A stretch of DNA of 64,000 nt from an uncultured Clostridia bacterium (lineage in GTDB: Bacteria; Bacillota; Clostridia; Oscillospirales; Ruminococcaceae): positions 1 through 64,000 of the forward strand of contig CAMVGH010000001.1 in the NCBI GenBank assembly GCA_947166945.1, read 5' to 3'. This document shows positions 24,537 to 33,920 of this stretch, in pieces. The notes below the pieces were generated by a model. It was not told where the DNA came from. It saw only the letters and a program-made list of their open reading frames with translations, and ran no database searches. Within the stretch, counting starts at the first letter, position 1. The number at the start of each line of letters is the position of its first letter. The translations under genes and the position numbers were made by a program.

Positions 24537-26819
24537 ATGAAGAGCAAAACGAAGAAGATAGATATTATCATAATTCTGGTTATCATTGCGATAACAGCTG
24601 CGGTGATATTATCGGTAATTATGTCATCAGCTGCAGAGGGACAGCAGGAACAGGAGGAGAATTCGGAGATATCGTTATATGATTTTAACGGTAAGAGCAT
24701 AGGTGTCCGGACCGGAACGAACCATGACCTGATGACACTGGAAAAACTCCCTGATGCGACGTTCGCTTACTTCAATGATTACCCGTTCGCGATAGAAGCG
24801 GTCAAAGACGGCAAGCTGGACGCGTTTGTGGCGGATAACGCGTATATGGACGTATATATGAAGGAAGATCCGTCCGTATCGTATCTTGATGAACCTATAG
24901 CCGTATCCGATTTCGGGTTCATTTTCGCAAAGACCGAAAAGGGCAGAAAACTCTGCGATGATATCAGCGCGTACGTGACACGTATAACCAATGACGGACA
25001 ATTACAGGAAATGTATGATATGTGGTTCGGCGATGACGAAAGCGCCAAGGTGCCGTTTGACACGGACGGCATGGATAACACGAACGGTACGATAAAACTT
25101 GCCGCGGAATTCAATCATGAGCCTCTGATCTATCTGAAAGACGGAAAATACGCGGGTTATGAACTGTATATAATGTACCGTTACTGCCTTGAGAACGGTT
25201 ACGGACTGGAGATATTCGATATGGCGTTTGACGGTCTTCTGTCTGCCGTCATATCGGAGGTCTGTGACCTCGGAGCCGCAGGAATAGAGATCACGCCGGA
25301 ACGTGAAGAAAGCGTATATTTTTCTGTCCCTCACTACCGGATCAAGACCGTGCTCGGCACTGTTGACAAAAATGCCGTACAGAGTGCAAAAACAGAGGAC
25401 AGACCGTTCTCGTACTACGCGGAAAACAGGAAAATAGGCGTCATCACAGGCGGACTTTATGAAGTGATGATAAAACAGCGTTATCCGGATGCTGACCTTT
25501 ATCAGTACAACAACCAGTCCGATCTCGGCGCGGCACTGGCCGCGGGAGTTATCGACTGCTTCACTGTTCCCCGTTCCACTGCGGAAGATTTCATGAAGCA
25601 GTACAACGGTATCACATACCTGAACGAGGTCTTCACACAGATACCCTACGGTTTTGCTTTTCAGAAATCCGCCGACAAGGAATATCTGCGTGATCAGATG
25701 AACGAATTCCTGAAAAAGATACGCGATGACGGTACCTATGACGAGATCGTCGGGGTATGGTTCGGCGAAGACGACAGTCTGAAAACAGTGGATATGACAG
25801 GGCTCACCGGAGAGAACGGCGAGCTGAAAATGGTAACGACAGCCACGATGCAGCCTTTCTCATACATAAAGGACGGAAAGAACGTCGGACTTGAGATAGA
25901 CCTTGCCGCACGGTTCTGCCGTGAGTACGGGTATTCGCTGAAAATAGACAGTGCCGAGTTCGCAAGCCTTATCCCCGGAATAACTTCCGGAATGTATGAT
26001 ATGGCGGCAGGCAATATCATGATAACAGCCGAACGTGCCGAAAGCGTAAATTTCTCGGATATCTACTACACGGCTGACGCTGTCGCGGTAGTACGTTCGG
26101 AAGATGACGTTGAGGAAAAACAGACCGGATTCTTTGACAGCATAGCGGATAGCTTCGAGAAGAATTTTATCCGTGAGGACCGCTGGAAACTGATAATACA
26201 GGGTATCGGTACGACCTGCCTGATAACGCTGATGTCGGTGATTTTCGGCACATTGCTTGCCTTCGCGGTATGTATGTTCCGCCGCACGGGCAGCAGACTT
26301 GCGGGCCTTATATCCAACATTTATGTCAAGCTGCTGCAAGGCACTCCTATGGTAGTCCTGCTGATGATCCTGTACTATGTTATCCTCGGAAAATCGGGAA
26401 TGTCCGCCGTATGGGTTGCTGTCGTGGGATTTTCGCTGAACTTCGGGGCGTATGCTTCGGAGATAATGCGCTCAGGCATCGAGAGTATAGAGGGAGGACA
26501 GCGCGAAGCGGCGCTTGCTCTCGGTTACAGTGAGAACCAGACATTCTTCCGCTTCATATTCCCGCAGGCGACAGTCCGGTTCCTGCCCGTTTATAACGGT
26601 GAAGTCATCTCCCTGCTTAAAAACACATCTATTGTAGGATATATTGCAATACAGGATCTTACCAAGATGAGCGATATCATAAGGAGCCGTACTTATGAAG
26701 CTTTCTTCCCGCTTATCGCGACTGCTGTGATATACTTCATACTTGCGTGGATAATATCTCTTATACTGAAATTTATTCTGAAAAAAGTAAGCCCCGGAAG
26801 AAAGCGCAGAACGATCTGA
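24537..26819 (+). CDS. Amino-acid ABC transporter: two binding domains fused to the permease
   Basis: This 760-residue protein has an N-terminal anchor helix (10-30), then two family-3 solute-binding domains (about 45-265 and 270-525). The ligand-loop words recur, for example ITPEREESVYFSVP and ITAERAESVNFSD. The HisM/GlnP-type permease domain follows (about 555-755) with the EAA-loop sequence REAALALGYSENQTFF. GlnPQ-type systems of lactic acid bacteria have the same layout, with tandem receptors on each permease to raise capture efficiency. Likely substrates are polar amino acids such as glutamine. The ATPase partner expected next to it is absent; only a terminator follows. Confidence 0.88.
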   Translation: MKSKTKKIDIIIILVIIAITAAVILSVIMSSAAEGQQEQEENSEISLYDFNGKSIGVRTGTNHDLMTLEKLPDATFAYFNDYPFAIEAVKDGKLDAFVADNAYMDVYMKEDPSVSYLDEPIAVSDFGFIFAKTEKGRKLCDDISAYVTRITNDGQLQEMYDMWFGDDESAKVPFDTDGMDNTNGTIKLAAEFNHEPLIYLKDGKYAGYELYIMYRYCLENGYGLEIFDMAFDGLLSAVISEVCDLGAAGIEITPEREESVYFSVPHYRIKTVLGTVDKNAVQSAKTEDRPFSYYAENRKIGVITGGLYEVMIKQRYPDADLYQYNNQSDLGAALAAGVIDCFTVPRSTAEDFMKQYNGITYLNEVFTQIPYGFAFQKSADKEYLRDQMNEFLKKIRDDGTYDEIVGVWFGEDDSLKTVDMTGLTGENGELKMVTTATMQPFSYIKDGKNVGLEIDLAARFCREYGYSLKIDSAEFASLIPGITSGMYDMAAGNIMITAERAESVNFSDIYYTADAVAVVRSEDDVEEKQTGFFDSIADSFEKNFIREDRWKLIIQGIGTTCLITLMSVIFGTLLAFAVCMFRRTGSRLAGLISNIYVKLLQGTPMVVLLMILYYVILGKSGMSAVWVAVVGFSLNFGAYASEIMRSGIESIEGGQREAALALGYSENQTFFRFIFPQATVRFLPVYNGEVISLLKNTSIVGYIAIQDLTKMSDIIRSRTYEAFFPLIATAVIYFILAWIISLILKFILKKVSPGRKRRTI

Positions 26820-26879
26820 CGAACATGGTAAGGTCAGATCGGGACATACCGGATCATTCAGAGATCCGCAGAATTGAAA

Positions 26880-26920
26880 ACAAGGCTCCGAACCAGTAGT
26901 TCAGCGGTTCGGAGCCTTGT
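26880..26920. terminator. Bidirectional hairpin terminator
   Basis: CAAGGCTCCGAACC pairs with GGTTCGGAGCCTTG around 11 bases, followed by TCTGTTTT. It separates the amino-acid transporter from the convergent araD operon and resembles the hairpin at 4812. Confidence 0.82.
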
Positions 26921-26926
26921 CTGTTT

Positions 26927-27628
26927 TCAGTTCTGGCCGTAGTATGCGTTTTTTCCGTGCTTTCTGAGATAGTGCCTGTCAAGCAGTTCCTGCTGCATAG
27001 GTCCTATTCCCGGTGACATACTCTGCGCGTGATAGTTCATAAACGCAGCCTCTTCGAGCACGACCGCGTTATGGACTGCATCTGCGGCGTTTTTCCCCCA
27101 TGTGAACGGACCGTGGCTCATTACAAGCACAGCGGGTATACTCATAGGGTCAATGCCCTTGAATGTCTCGATTATGACATTTCCAGTTTCTTTCTCGTAT
27201 TCTCCTGCTATTTCGGCAGGGGTCATTTTTCTTGTACAGGGTATTTCACCGTAGAAGTAATCCCCATGGGTGGTGCCGAGAGCGATGACACCCTTTCCCG
27301 CCATTGCAAATGATGTCGCCCAGCGGCTGTGGGTATGGCATACGCCCCCAAGTTCCGGGAAAGCACGGTACAGTTCAAGGTGGGTAGGAGTATCGCTGGA
27401 GGGCTTGTATTTTCCCTCCACGCGTTCGCCTGTTTCAAGGCTCACGACCACCATGTCGTCTGCGGTCATGCCCTTGTACTCGACCCCCGAGGGCTTGATG
27501 ACGAACATACCGCTTTCTCTGTCCACGCCGGAGACATTTCCCCATGTAAATGTGACAAGTCCGTGCTCCGGGAGCATAAGATTGGCTTCAAGAACTTCCT
27601 GTTTCAGTTTTTCGAGCATATCAGACAT
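26927..27628 (-). CDS. araD: L-ribulose-5-phosphate 4-epimerase
   Basis: This 233-residue class II aldolase-fold enzyme converts L-ribulose-5-phosphate to D-xylulose-5-phosphate, the last step of L-arabinose entry to the pentose phosphate pathway. Visible are [12 protein letters not shown], the metal site [14 protein letters not shown] near residue 95, and [15 protein letters not shown] near 120. It is the last gene of the GH127-GH51-kinase-araD operon and overlaps the kinase stop by eight bases. Length matches the AraD family. The operon context makes AraD more likely than the related UlaF or SgbE. Confidence 0.92.
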   Translation of the reverse strand: MSDMLEKLKQEVLEANLMLPEHGLVTFTWGNVSGVDRESGMFVIKPSGVEYKGMTADDMVVVSLETGERVEGKYKPSSDTPTHLELYRAFPELGGVCHTHSRWATSFAMAGKGVIALGTTHGDYFYGEIPCTRKMTPAEIAGEYEKETGNVIIETFKGIDPMSIPAVLVMSHGPFTWGKNAADAVHNAVVLEEAAFMNYHAQSMSPGIGPMQQELLDRHYLRKHGKNAYYGQN

Positions 27629-29198
27629 CTCCTAACCTTTTCTCTGCCGCAAGTCCCGCGTTATAGCGCTTCATAAATGCCGCAAATCCCTCGGAGCCGC
27701 TCTTGTCCGGCTTCAGGGTACTCTTTTCCATATCAGTGAATACACAGCTTTCCAGCCACTCGGGAAGAGTCCTGCCGTCTGCGCATACCATGTAAGCGGC
27801 AAGCAGCGCAATACCCCATGAGCCGCCCTCGCCGGCGGTCTTCATTACAGAGACGGGAGTTTTCAGCGCGTCGGCAAGGTACTGCTGCGCTACGCCCTCT
27901 GTCTTGAACAGTCCCCCGTGTCCGGTGAACTGCTCGGCAGTTACACATTCCTTTTCAAAAAGTATATCCATGCCCGAACATAAAGCCGCAAAAGAAGAGT
28001 ATATCTGTGCGCGGAAGAAGTTTGCCAGATTCATACTGCCGTCCGGTTCACGGAAGTACATCGGTCTGCCGTTCTCAACGCCGGTCACCGGTTCGCCGGA
28101 AAGATAGTTGTAGGATATGACTCCGCCGCAGTCGGCATCGCCTTTCAGGGAATTGCCGTAAAGAAGTTCGTATATCCCGGACCGCTTCATTTCGTGTCCG
28201 GACAGCTTTGCAAACTCTTCAAACAGCTTCACCCACGCGTCAAGCTCGGAGCAGCAGTTGTTGCAGTGGACCATAGCGACCGGTGCGCCGTCGGGGGTAG
28301 TCACTATATCTATTTCCGGATAAACGCCTTTAAGGGGCTTTTCAAGAACGAGCATAGAGAATATGGAAGTACCGGCGGAGATGTTTCCGGTTTTCGGGAG
28401 GACAGCGTTGGTAGCTGCCATTCCCGTTCCGGCGTCACCTTCGGGAGGGCAGAGCGGGATCCCGGCTTTCAGCTCGCCGGAAGGGTCGAGGAATGCGGCT
28501 CCGGCTTCTGTCAGGGTACCGGCATTTTCTCCGGCGGAGAGAACTTCCGGGAGTATTCTGCGGATATCCTGTGTGAAGCCGTGAGAAGCCGCGGCTTCGG
28601 TGAATTTCCCGAGCATAATCTCATCATATCCGCCGTCTGTTATCGGGAACATTCCCGACGCGTCGCCCACGCCGATCACGCGATTTCCTGTGAGCAGATA
28701 GTGTATATATGCCGCAAGGGTCATTATATGCGCGATGCTGCCGGTGTGAGGTTCATTGTCGAGTATCGCCTGATACAGATGTGCTATGCTCCAGCGCTGC
28801 GGGATATTGAAGCCGAACAGCTTTGTAAGCTCCGACGCGGCTTTTTCGGTGGTGGTGTTTCTCCATGTCCTGAACGGCACGAGCAGAGTGTCCTCCGCGT
28901 CGAACGCCATATATCCGTGCATCATTGCGGAGATACCCATAGAGCCGATAGTGGTAAGTGCTGTGCCGTACTTTTCCGAAACATCTTTTTTCAGATCGGC
29001 AAAGCAGCTCTTTATCCCGTTTCCGATATCGTCAAGCGAATATGTCCAGTAGCCGCTTTCGAGCCTGTTTTCCCATTCATGGGAACCGCTTGCCACAGGT
29101 GCGAAGGTATCGTCGATAAGTGTTGCCTTTATGCGTGTGGAGCCGAGCTCGATGCCGAGGTATGTCTTTCCCTGTGTTATTTTTTTCTGAATAGTCAT
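27621..29198 (-). CDS. FGGY-family pentulose kinase, probable ribulokinase
   Basis: This 525-residue FGGY sugar kinase has the N-terminal phosphate motif [18 protein letters not shown], substrate-region [25 protein letters not shown], and the C-terminal ATP region [16 protein letters not shown]. It overlaps araD and follows two arabinosidase genes, so L-ribulose is the likely substrate. By sequence feel it is nearer the xylulokinase-like branch than classical AraB, a pattern common in Clostridia, so I give no gene symbol. It would phosphorylate the ketopentose in the cytoplasm with ATP. Confidence 0.85.
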   Translation of the reverse strand: MTIQKKITQGKTYLGIELGSTRIKATLIDDTFAPVASGSHEWENRLESGYWTYSLDDIGNGIKSCFADLKKDVSEKYGTALTTIGSMGISAMMHGYMAFDAEDTLLVPFRTWRNTTTEKAASELTKLFGFNIPQRWSIAHLYQAILDNEPHTGSIAHIMTLAAYIHYLLTGNRVIGVGDASGMFPITDGGYDEIMLGKFTEAAASHGFTQDIRRILPEVLSAGENAGTLTEAGAAFLDPSGELKAGIPLCPPEGDAGTGMAATNAVLPKTGNISAGTSIFSMLVLEKPLKGVYPEIDIVTTPDGAPVAMVHCNNCCSELDAWVKLFEEFAKLSGHEMKRSGIYELLYGNSLKGDADCGGVISYNYLSGEPVTGVENGRPMYFREPDGSMNLANFFRAQIYSSFAALCSGMDILFEKECVTAEQFTGHGGLFKTEGVAQQYLADALKTPVSVMKTAGEGGSWGIALLAAYMVCADGRTLPEWLESCVFTDMEKSTLKPDKSGSEGFAAFMKRYNAGLAAEKRLGDV

Positions 29199-29226
29199 AT
29201 TATCCTCCGTTGGTTTTGCGTCTGTG

Positions 29227-30690
29227 TTACGAAAGAACTACGCTTACAACAGAACACTCGGGCAGAACGAACTTCACGCCGCTGCCGGTGATCTCTGCCT
29301 TGTGAACGGCGGGGGCAAGCTTATCGGGTGCGCTGAAATCGTTGTACGCCCTGACATCGCCGGTAAGTATGCGTGCTTCCGCAGTTTTTGGAGCCGCGCC
29401 GACGATAGAGCAGTCTATCTCGAATGCCTCGTCCAGCGAAGCGTTCGAGAATGTCATTGTGATCTTTCCGTCCTTGTCCATAGATACCGACTGTGATACG
29501 GCGGGGATACCGTTTGTCTCGGAATTGTCGGTGTAGCTGTACAGGAGTTCAGCGTCCTGATGTGTCTTGAACATATCGAATACATGGTATGTGGGAGTTT
29601 TCAGCATCTTGTCGCCCTCTGTCATGATCAGACACTGGAGTACGTTTACCGCCTGTGCGAGGTTTGCCATGCACACGATATCGGAGCGCTGATTGAATAT
29701 ATTCAGGCTCACCGCTGCCACGATCGCGTCTCTCATGGTATTCTGCTGGAACAGGAATCCGGGGTTTGTGCCTTCCTCAACGTCGAACCAGCAGCCCCAT
29801 TCATCTACCACAAGCTTCATATTGTCACTGTACTTCTTCATTATCGCCGAGTGTTTTCCGATAAGTTCATCTATATGCTGCGCATTCTTTATGGTATTGT
29901 AGTATTCTTCATCTGTGAACTTTGTGGCACTGCCCTTATTGAAAAAGTCGCCGGAGGGAATGGTGTAGTAGTGCAGTGATATCGCTTTTGCGTGGTAATC
30001 GCTGATAATGCTCATCAGCACATCTGTCCAGTGATAGTCGTCAACATTCGGACCGCCTGCTATCTTGAACAGTTCATTTCCGCTGAAATTGCGGCAGTAG
30101 GTCTGATATCTGCGGTAGAGATCGGCGTAATACTCGGGACGCATATTTCCTCCGCACCCCCAGTTCTCGTTGCCTATGCCGAGGTATTTCAGCTTCCACG
30201 GTTTTTCTCTGCCGTTTTTGCGGCGGAGATCCGCCATGGGGGATACGCCGTCGAAGGTTATGTATTCTATCCAGTCCGCAAGTTCTTCGACTGTGCCGCT
30301 TCCCACATTGCCGCAGAGATACGGCTCACAGCCTATCTTTTCGCACATATTGAAAAACTCGTTTGTTCCGAAGGAGTTGTCTTCTGTGACTCCGCCCCAG
30401 TGGGTGTTTACCATTTTTTTGCGGGTGGATTTTTCACCTATGCCGTCACGCCAGTGGTATTCGTCCGCAAAGCAGCCGCCCGGCCAGCGGAGTACCGGCA
30501 TTCTTATTTCCTTGAATGCCTCGATGATGTCGTTCCTTACGCCGTCGGTGTTGGGAATGGAAGAGTTCTCCCCCACGAAGATGCCGTCATAGATGCATCT
30601 TCCGAGATGTTCGGAGAAATGACCGTAAATCTCGCGGTTGATGTGGGACTTCTTGTCCAGTGCGTTTACTGCTGCAAATAGTGTTTTCAT
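29227..30690 (-). CDS. Intracellular GH51 alpha-L-arabinofuranosidase
   Basis: This 487-residue enzyme without a signal peptide cleaves terminal alpha-L-arabinofuranose from imported arabino-oligosaccharides. It has [19 protein letters not shown] near residue 70, the acid/base Glu in [14 protein letters not shown] near 170 and the nucleophile Glu in [13 protein letters not shown] near 290, all GH51 landmarks. Length matches cytoplasmic GH51 enzymes (about 500). It sits in an operon between GH127 and the pentulose kinase, behind AGGAGG. A second, much larger surface GH51 lies at 54278. Confidence 0.93.
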   Translation of the reverse strand: MKTLFAAVNALDKKSHINREIYGHFSEHLGRCIYDGIFVGENSSIPNTDGVRNDIIEAFKEIRMPVLRWPGGCFADEYHWRDGIGEKSTRKKMVNTHWGGVTEDNSFGTNEFFNMCEKIGCEPYLCGNVGSGTVEELADWIEYITFDGVSPMADLRRKNGREKPWKLKYLGIGNENWGCGGNMRPEYYADLYRRYQTYCRNFSGNELFKIAGGPNVDDYHWTDVLMSIISDYHAKAISLHYYTIPSGDFFNKGSATKFTDEEYYNTIKNAQHIDELIGKHSAIMKKYSDNMKLVVDEWGCWFDVEEGTNPGFLFQQNTMRDAIVAAVSLNIFNQRSDIVCMANLAQAVNVLQCLIMTEGDKMLKTPTYHVFDMFKTHQDAELLYSYTDNSETNGIPAVSQSVSMDKDGKITMTFSNASLDEAFEIDCSIVGAAPKTAEARILTGDVRAYNDFSAPDKLAPAVHKAEITGSGVKFVLPECSVVSVVLS

Positions 30691-30735
30691 TGTTGTCCTC
30701 CTGTATATATCTGAATTTTCTGATCGCTTATCATA

Positions 30736-32640
30736 TTACCGTGCTGTCGGGAGCCATACTCTCATCTGGTTCTCGCCCCTGTTGCCCCATGTGTAGTATG
30801 GAACAGCGTATGCGGTACACGGAGTTTCATGCGGCTTTTCCGATGTGTACAGGCTGCCGGTCCGCGCGGTCCTTACCGCAGGAACGCCGATCTTCACTGT
30901 TCCGCCGAGCAGATCCGGCTCATCGTGGACCGACAGTCCCGCGCCTGTATCGAGCTTCAGAGAAAGCACATCACCGTCGTTATCGATACCCTCGAAGCAG
31001 TACACGAGCGGTCCTCTGCATACTGCGGCGTATCCTGTGAGTCTCGGCACTGCCGGAGAAGCGTACACAAAGCGCGGGGTATCGTCGAGAACGAGTATGA
31101 TCTCGCTGTTTCCCGTCACGGGTATATGCACATATCCGTTTACCGGTGCGGGAGAATACTTTTCTCCGTTCACAGTGAGGTCGTACCTTTCGCTCCATGC
31201 GGGTATCCGAAGCGCGATATTCCCGTTTCCGGAGACCTTGTATCTTACCGTGAAGCCGTATGGATATTCCGTTTCACATTCCAGTTCCATACCGTTTCCG
31301 GAACGTACTTTTCCCGCCGCGTACAGGTGGCAGTACAGAGTATCCGGGCTCTCTCCGTATGCGTATTTCCCGAAGGACGATATCAGACGTGCCGCATTGG
31401 GAGGGCAGCAGGCGCAGGCATACCAGCCGGGGCGCTGTGTGAGATCGTGTCTGTGAGTCGGAGCTTTTCCCGATATTCCGGGTATGACTTCCAGCGGGTT
31501 CACATAGAAGAACCGCTTTCCGTCGAGCTGCATTCCCGCCAGTACTGTATTGTAGAACGCCTGCTCCATTACATCAGCGTATTCGCCTTTCACCTCATTT
31601 TCGAGCATACGTGAGGCGAAGAATATCAGTCCTATTGAAGCGCAGGTCTCGGCATAAGCTGTATCGGGAGGCAGATCGTAGTCAACGCTGAAAGCCTCGC
31701 CGTGGACTGTGGAACCTATTCCGCCGGTTATATACATCTGCCGTTCGGTTATGCTGTCCCACAGCCGTTTTCCGGCTTCGTAAAGCTCCGCGTCGCCTGT
31801 CTCGGCAGCAAGATCCGCCATTCCAGTGTAGAGGTACACCGCACGAACAGCGTGTCCTGTGGCATTCACGGCTTTACGCAGCGGCACTCCGCTCTGCTGA
31901 TAATCGTTGTCGTCTGCGTTGTTGCCCCAGACCGTCCAGTCTCTGGAGGCTCTCTCCCGTTTATAGTATCCGGCATCACAGCCGCGGGTATTTATGAAAT
32001 ATTCCGCAAGCTCAAGACATTTCTTTTCGCCCGTCAGACGGTACATTTTCATAAGGGCGAGTTCTATCTCGGGGTGACCGGGGAATCCTCCGTGTCCGTC
32101 TTCCATGAATACCTTATATATATGCGATACATTTCTGAGCATTACATCCAGCAGTTCACGCTTGCCGGAAGATTCATAATATGCGCAGGCGGCTTCTATC
32201 ATGTGACCGGCGCAGTACAGCTCGTGTGCTTCGAGCAGGTTTGTCCAGCGTTTGTCTTTGTCCTTTATGGTAAAGTAGGTGTCAAGATATCCGTCCTTGT
32301 CCTGTGCCGCGGCAATTACAGCGACAAGTTCATCGACCTGCTTTTCAAGTTCGGGATCCGGGAAATTGTTCAGAGAATACGCGGCGGCTTCTATCCATTT
32401 TGCGGCATCGCTGTCCTGGAACACCATTCCGTAGAACCCGTCGCCGGGGTCTTCGCCGCGCAGGACCCTTCCGGCGTTGATGAAATTCTGCACCACATGG
32501 CTTTTCTCCGCGCCTTCCGCCCTGTCGTTCAGCACTTCGTACTGATAGGGTATCACCGTACTGCTCACAAGTCTCTGATATTTTTCGATAAAGCCGTCCG
32601 ACCTGTAAGCTCCCATACTTATCTGCTTCTGAATTCTCAT
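30736..32640 (-). CDS. GH127 beta-L-arabinofuranosidase
   Basis: This 634-residue cytoplasmic enzyme is of the HypBA1 family. It shows the zinc-site residues as YAETCASIGL near 325-335 and WYACACCPPNAARL near 405-415, where Glu and three Cys bind zinc and one Cys is the nucleophile in the characterised enzyme. Family substrates are beta-1,2-linked arabinofuranose disaccharides, as on plant extensins, so the locus may also use hydroxyproline-linked arabinans. It is first in the minus-strand arabinose operon, with GGCGGAC as a weak ribosome binding site. Confidence 0.92.
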   Translation of the reverse strand: MRIQKQISMGAYRSDGFIEKYQRLVSSTVIPYQYEVLNDRAEGAEKSHVVQNFINAGRVLRGEDPGDGFYGMVFQDSDAAKWIEAAAYSLNNFPDPELEKQVDELVAVIAAAQDKDGYLDTYFTIKDKDKRWTNLLEAHELYCAGHMIEAACAYYESSGKRELLDVMLRNVSHIYKVFMEDGHGGFPGHPEIELALMKMYRLTGEKKCLELAEYFINTRGCDAGYYKRERASRDWTVWGNNADDNDYQQSGVPLRKAVNATGHAVRAVYLYTGMADLAAETGDAELYEAGKRLWDSITERQMYITGGIGSTVHGEAFSVDYDLPPDTAYAETCASIGLIFFASRMLENEVKGEYADVMEQAFYNTVLAGMQLDGKRFFYVNPLEVIPGISGKAPTHRHDLTQRPGWYACACCPPNAARLISSFGKYAYGESPDTLYCHLYAAGKVRSGNGMELECETEYPYGFTVRYKVSGNGNIALRIPAWSERYDLTVNGEKYSPAPVNGYVHIPVTGNSEIILVLDDTPRFVYASPAVPRLTGYAAVCRGPLVYCFEGIDNDGDVLSLKLDTGAGLSVHDEPDLLGGTVKIGVPAVRTARTGSLYTSEKPHETPCTAYAVPYYTWGNRGENQMRVWLPTAR

Positions 32641-32734
32641 TTTTGTCCGCCTTTCGGGGTAAATTGTCTTATACGGGATTTTTTTCTATATCCCGCCGTG
32701 TCTGTCTCTGAGGAAAACGCCGCTGCGGGGTCTG

Positions 32735-32750
32735 TTTTGACAGGACAAAT
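32735..32750 (-). promoter_or_regulatory. Weak AraR-like site upstream of the GH127 operon
   Basis: On the minus strand ATTTGTCCTGTCAAAA matches 11 of 16 positions of the AraR-type palindrome ATTTGTACGTACAAAT as recalled. Another partial half-site, ATTTGTGCG, starts at 32780. Both lie in the divergent GH127/araC region and are suggestive only. Confidence 0.35.
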
Positions 32751-32774
32751 GTTTGCTGATGTTGTGAATATGTA

Positions 32775-32803
32775 TTGACATTTGTGCGTGATTTTATTAT
32801 AAT
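32775..32803 (+). promoter_or_regulatory. Perfect consensus promoter for the AraC-family gene
   Basis: TTGACA (32775-32780), 17 bases, TATAAT (32798-32803), divergent from the GH127 operon. The minus-strand promoter is not clear. Confidence 0.8.
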
Positions 32804-32858
32804 TGTATTATAAGGTAAAAATCAATAGACAATGTTCTTGTAAATATGGAGGATAGTC

Positions 32859-33707
32859 TTGAACGAAATAATATTATCTTCGGCTGCTATGCCTGTCGTG
32901 TGCGCCTGTGATTTTCTTGCCGCATACGAGCCGTTCTATCATATTGACAGGGTACTCGACTTCAATGACCTGCTCTACGTTGTGGAAGGAACGATGTATG
33001 TTTCGGAAGACGGCGTGGATTACGAAATAAATGAAGGCGAGCTGCTTTTCCTGAAGCATCATGTAAGACATTACGGCGTAAAGGAGACGCGGCGCGGCAC
33101 AAAGTGGTATTACGCCCATTTTTTTCTTGATGAGCCGTCCGGCGAGACGCCGCGGTTTGAGCCGGATTCCACACCGCTGGTGCTGAACCAGCCGCTGCGG
33201 GCGTATGAAGTGCTTCCGAAAAAACTGAGCGGACTGAAAAACGGATACATAGAGCGCAGATTTGCCGAACTTGTGGATTACTGCCGCAGCGGTGACGAAC
33301 TGAAACGCATGAGGATAAACGGTATGTTCTATTCCTTTCTGGCAGATATCGCTCTTGTGAATTATATGGACAAAAATGACTGCTCCGTGTCGCGGCGGAT
33401 ACGCGGGTGGCTGGAAAAACACTATGCGGAACCGTTCAGCGCGGAGAAGCTTGAAAAGGAATTCTTCCTGAGCTACAAGCGCATGGCTGCGGTATTCAAG
33501 CAGGAGTACAATGTCACGATGCAGCAGTATCATAACACAAAGCGGATGCAGACAGCGTCCTATCTTCTGCGTACCACGCTGCTCCCGATAGGCGAGATCG
33601 CGGGAAGACTCGGTTTTGAAGACAAGCTGTATTTCAGCAGATGCTTCCGTGCGTACAGCGGTATGTCCCCGAAAGAATACCGCCACTCGGCAAAATCCGA
33701 TTATTGA
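32859..33707 (+). CDS. AraC-family transcriptional regulator
   Basis: This 282-residue regulator has an N-terminal cupin-like sensing domain (about 20-165) and a C-terminal double helix-turn-helix (about 180-275) ending in the family signature FEDKLYFSRCFRAYSGMSPKEYR. The start is TTG at 32859 with TGGAGGA six bases upstream. It is divergent from the GH127 operon and precedes the GH43 operon, so it probably activates one or both in response to an arabinose-containing sugar. It acts alongside the AraR-type repressor further down the locus. Confidence 0.9.
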   Translation: MNEIILSSAAMPVVCACDFLAAYEPFYHIDRVLDFNDLLYVVEGTMYVSEDGVDYEINEGELLFLKHHVRHYGVKETRRGTKWYYAHFFLDEPSGETPRFEPDSTPLVLNQPLRAYEVLPKKLSGLKNGYIERRFAELVDYCRSGDELKRMRINGMFYSFLADIALVNYMDKNDCSVSRRIRGWLEKHYAEPFSAEKLEKEFFLSYKRMAAVFKQEYNVTMQQYHNTKRMQTASYLLRTTLLPIGEIAGRLGFEDKLYFSRCFRAYSGMSPKEYRHSAKSDY

Positions 33708-33740
33708 AAACCGGAGATGCGGGGGTTATGCTTTGCGGAA

Positions 33741-33756
33741 ATTTGTACGTACAGAT
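33741..33756. promoter_or_regulatory. Near-perfect AraR-type operator
   Basis: ATTTGTACGTACAGAT differs at one of 16 positions from the palindromic AraR operator ATTTGTACGTACAAAT known from Bacillus (recalled from memory). It is upstream of the surface GH43 gene that begins the long transport operon, and an AraR-type repressor is encoded at 52993-54075. Confidence 0.75.
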
Positions 33757-33830
33757 TTGCCTGTAAACGACATTGTTAATAACATAACACTCTATAAGAC
33801 AATTATCCATATTTATAAGAATATTCTCCA

Positions 33831-33860
33831 TTGAAACAATACCGAAAATGGGTATATAAT
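33831..33860 (+). promoter_or_regulatory. Promoter of the GH43/importer operon
   Basis: TTGAAA (33831-33836), 18 bases, TATAAT (33855-33860), about 60 bases before the GH43 start. Confidence 0.65.
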
Positions 33861-33920
33861 AAATACAGCGTAAATACATTGTCGGATTTTTTGCCGTTGC
33901 AGCACAGGGGAAAATACACC

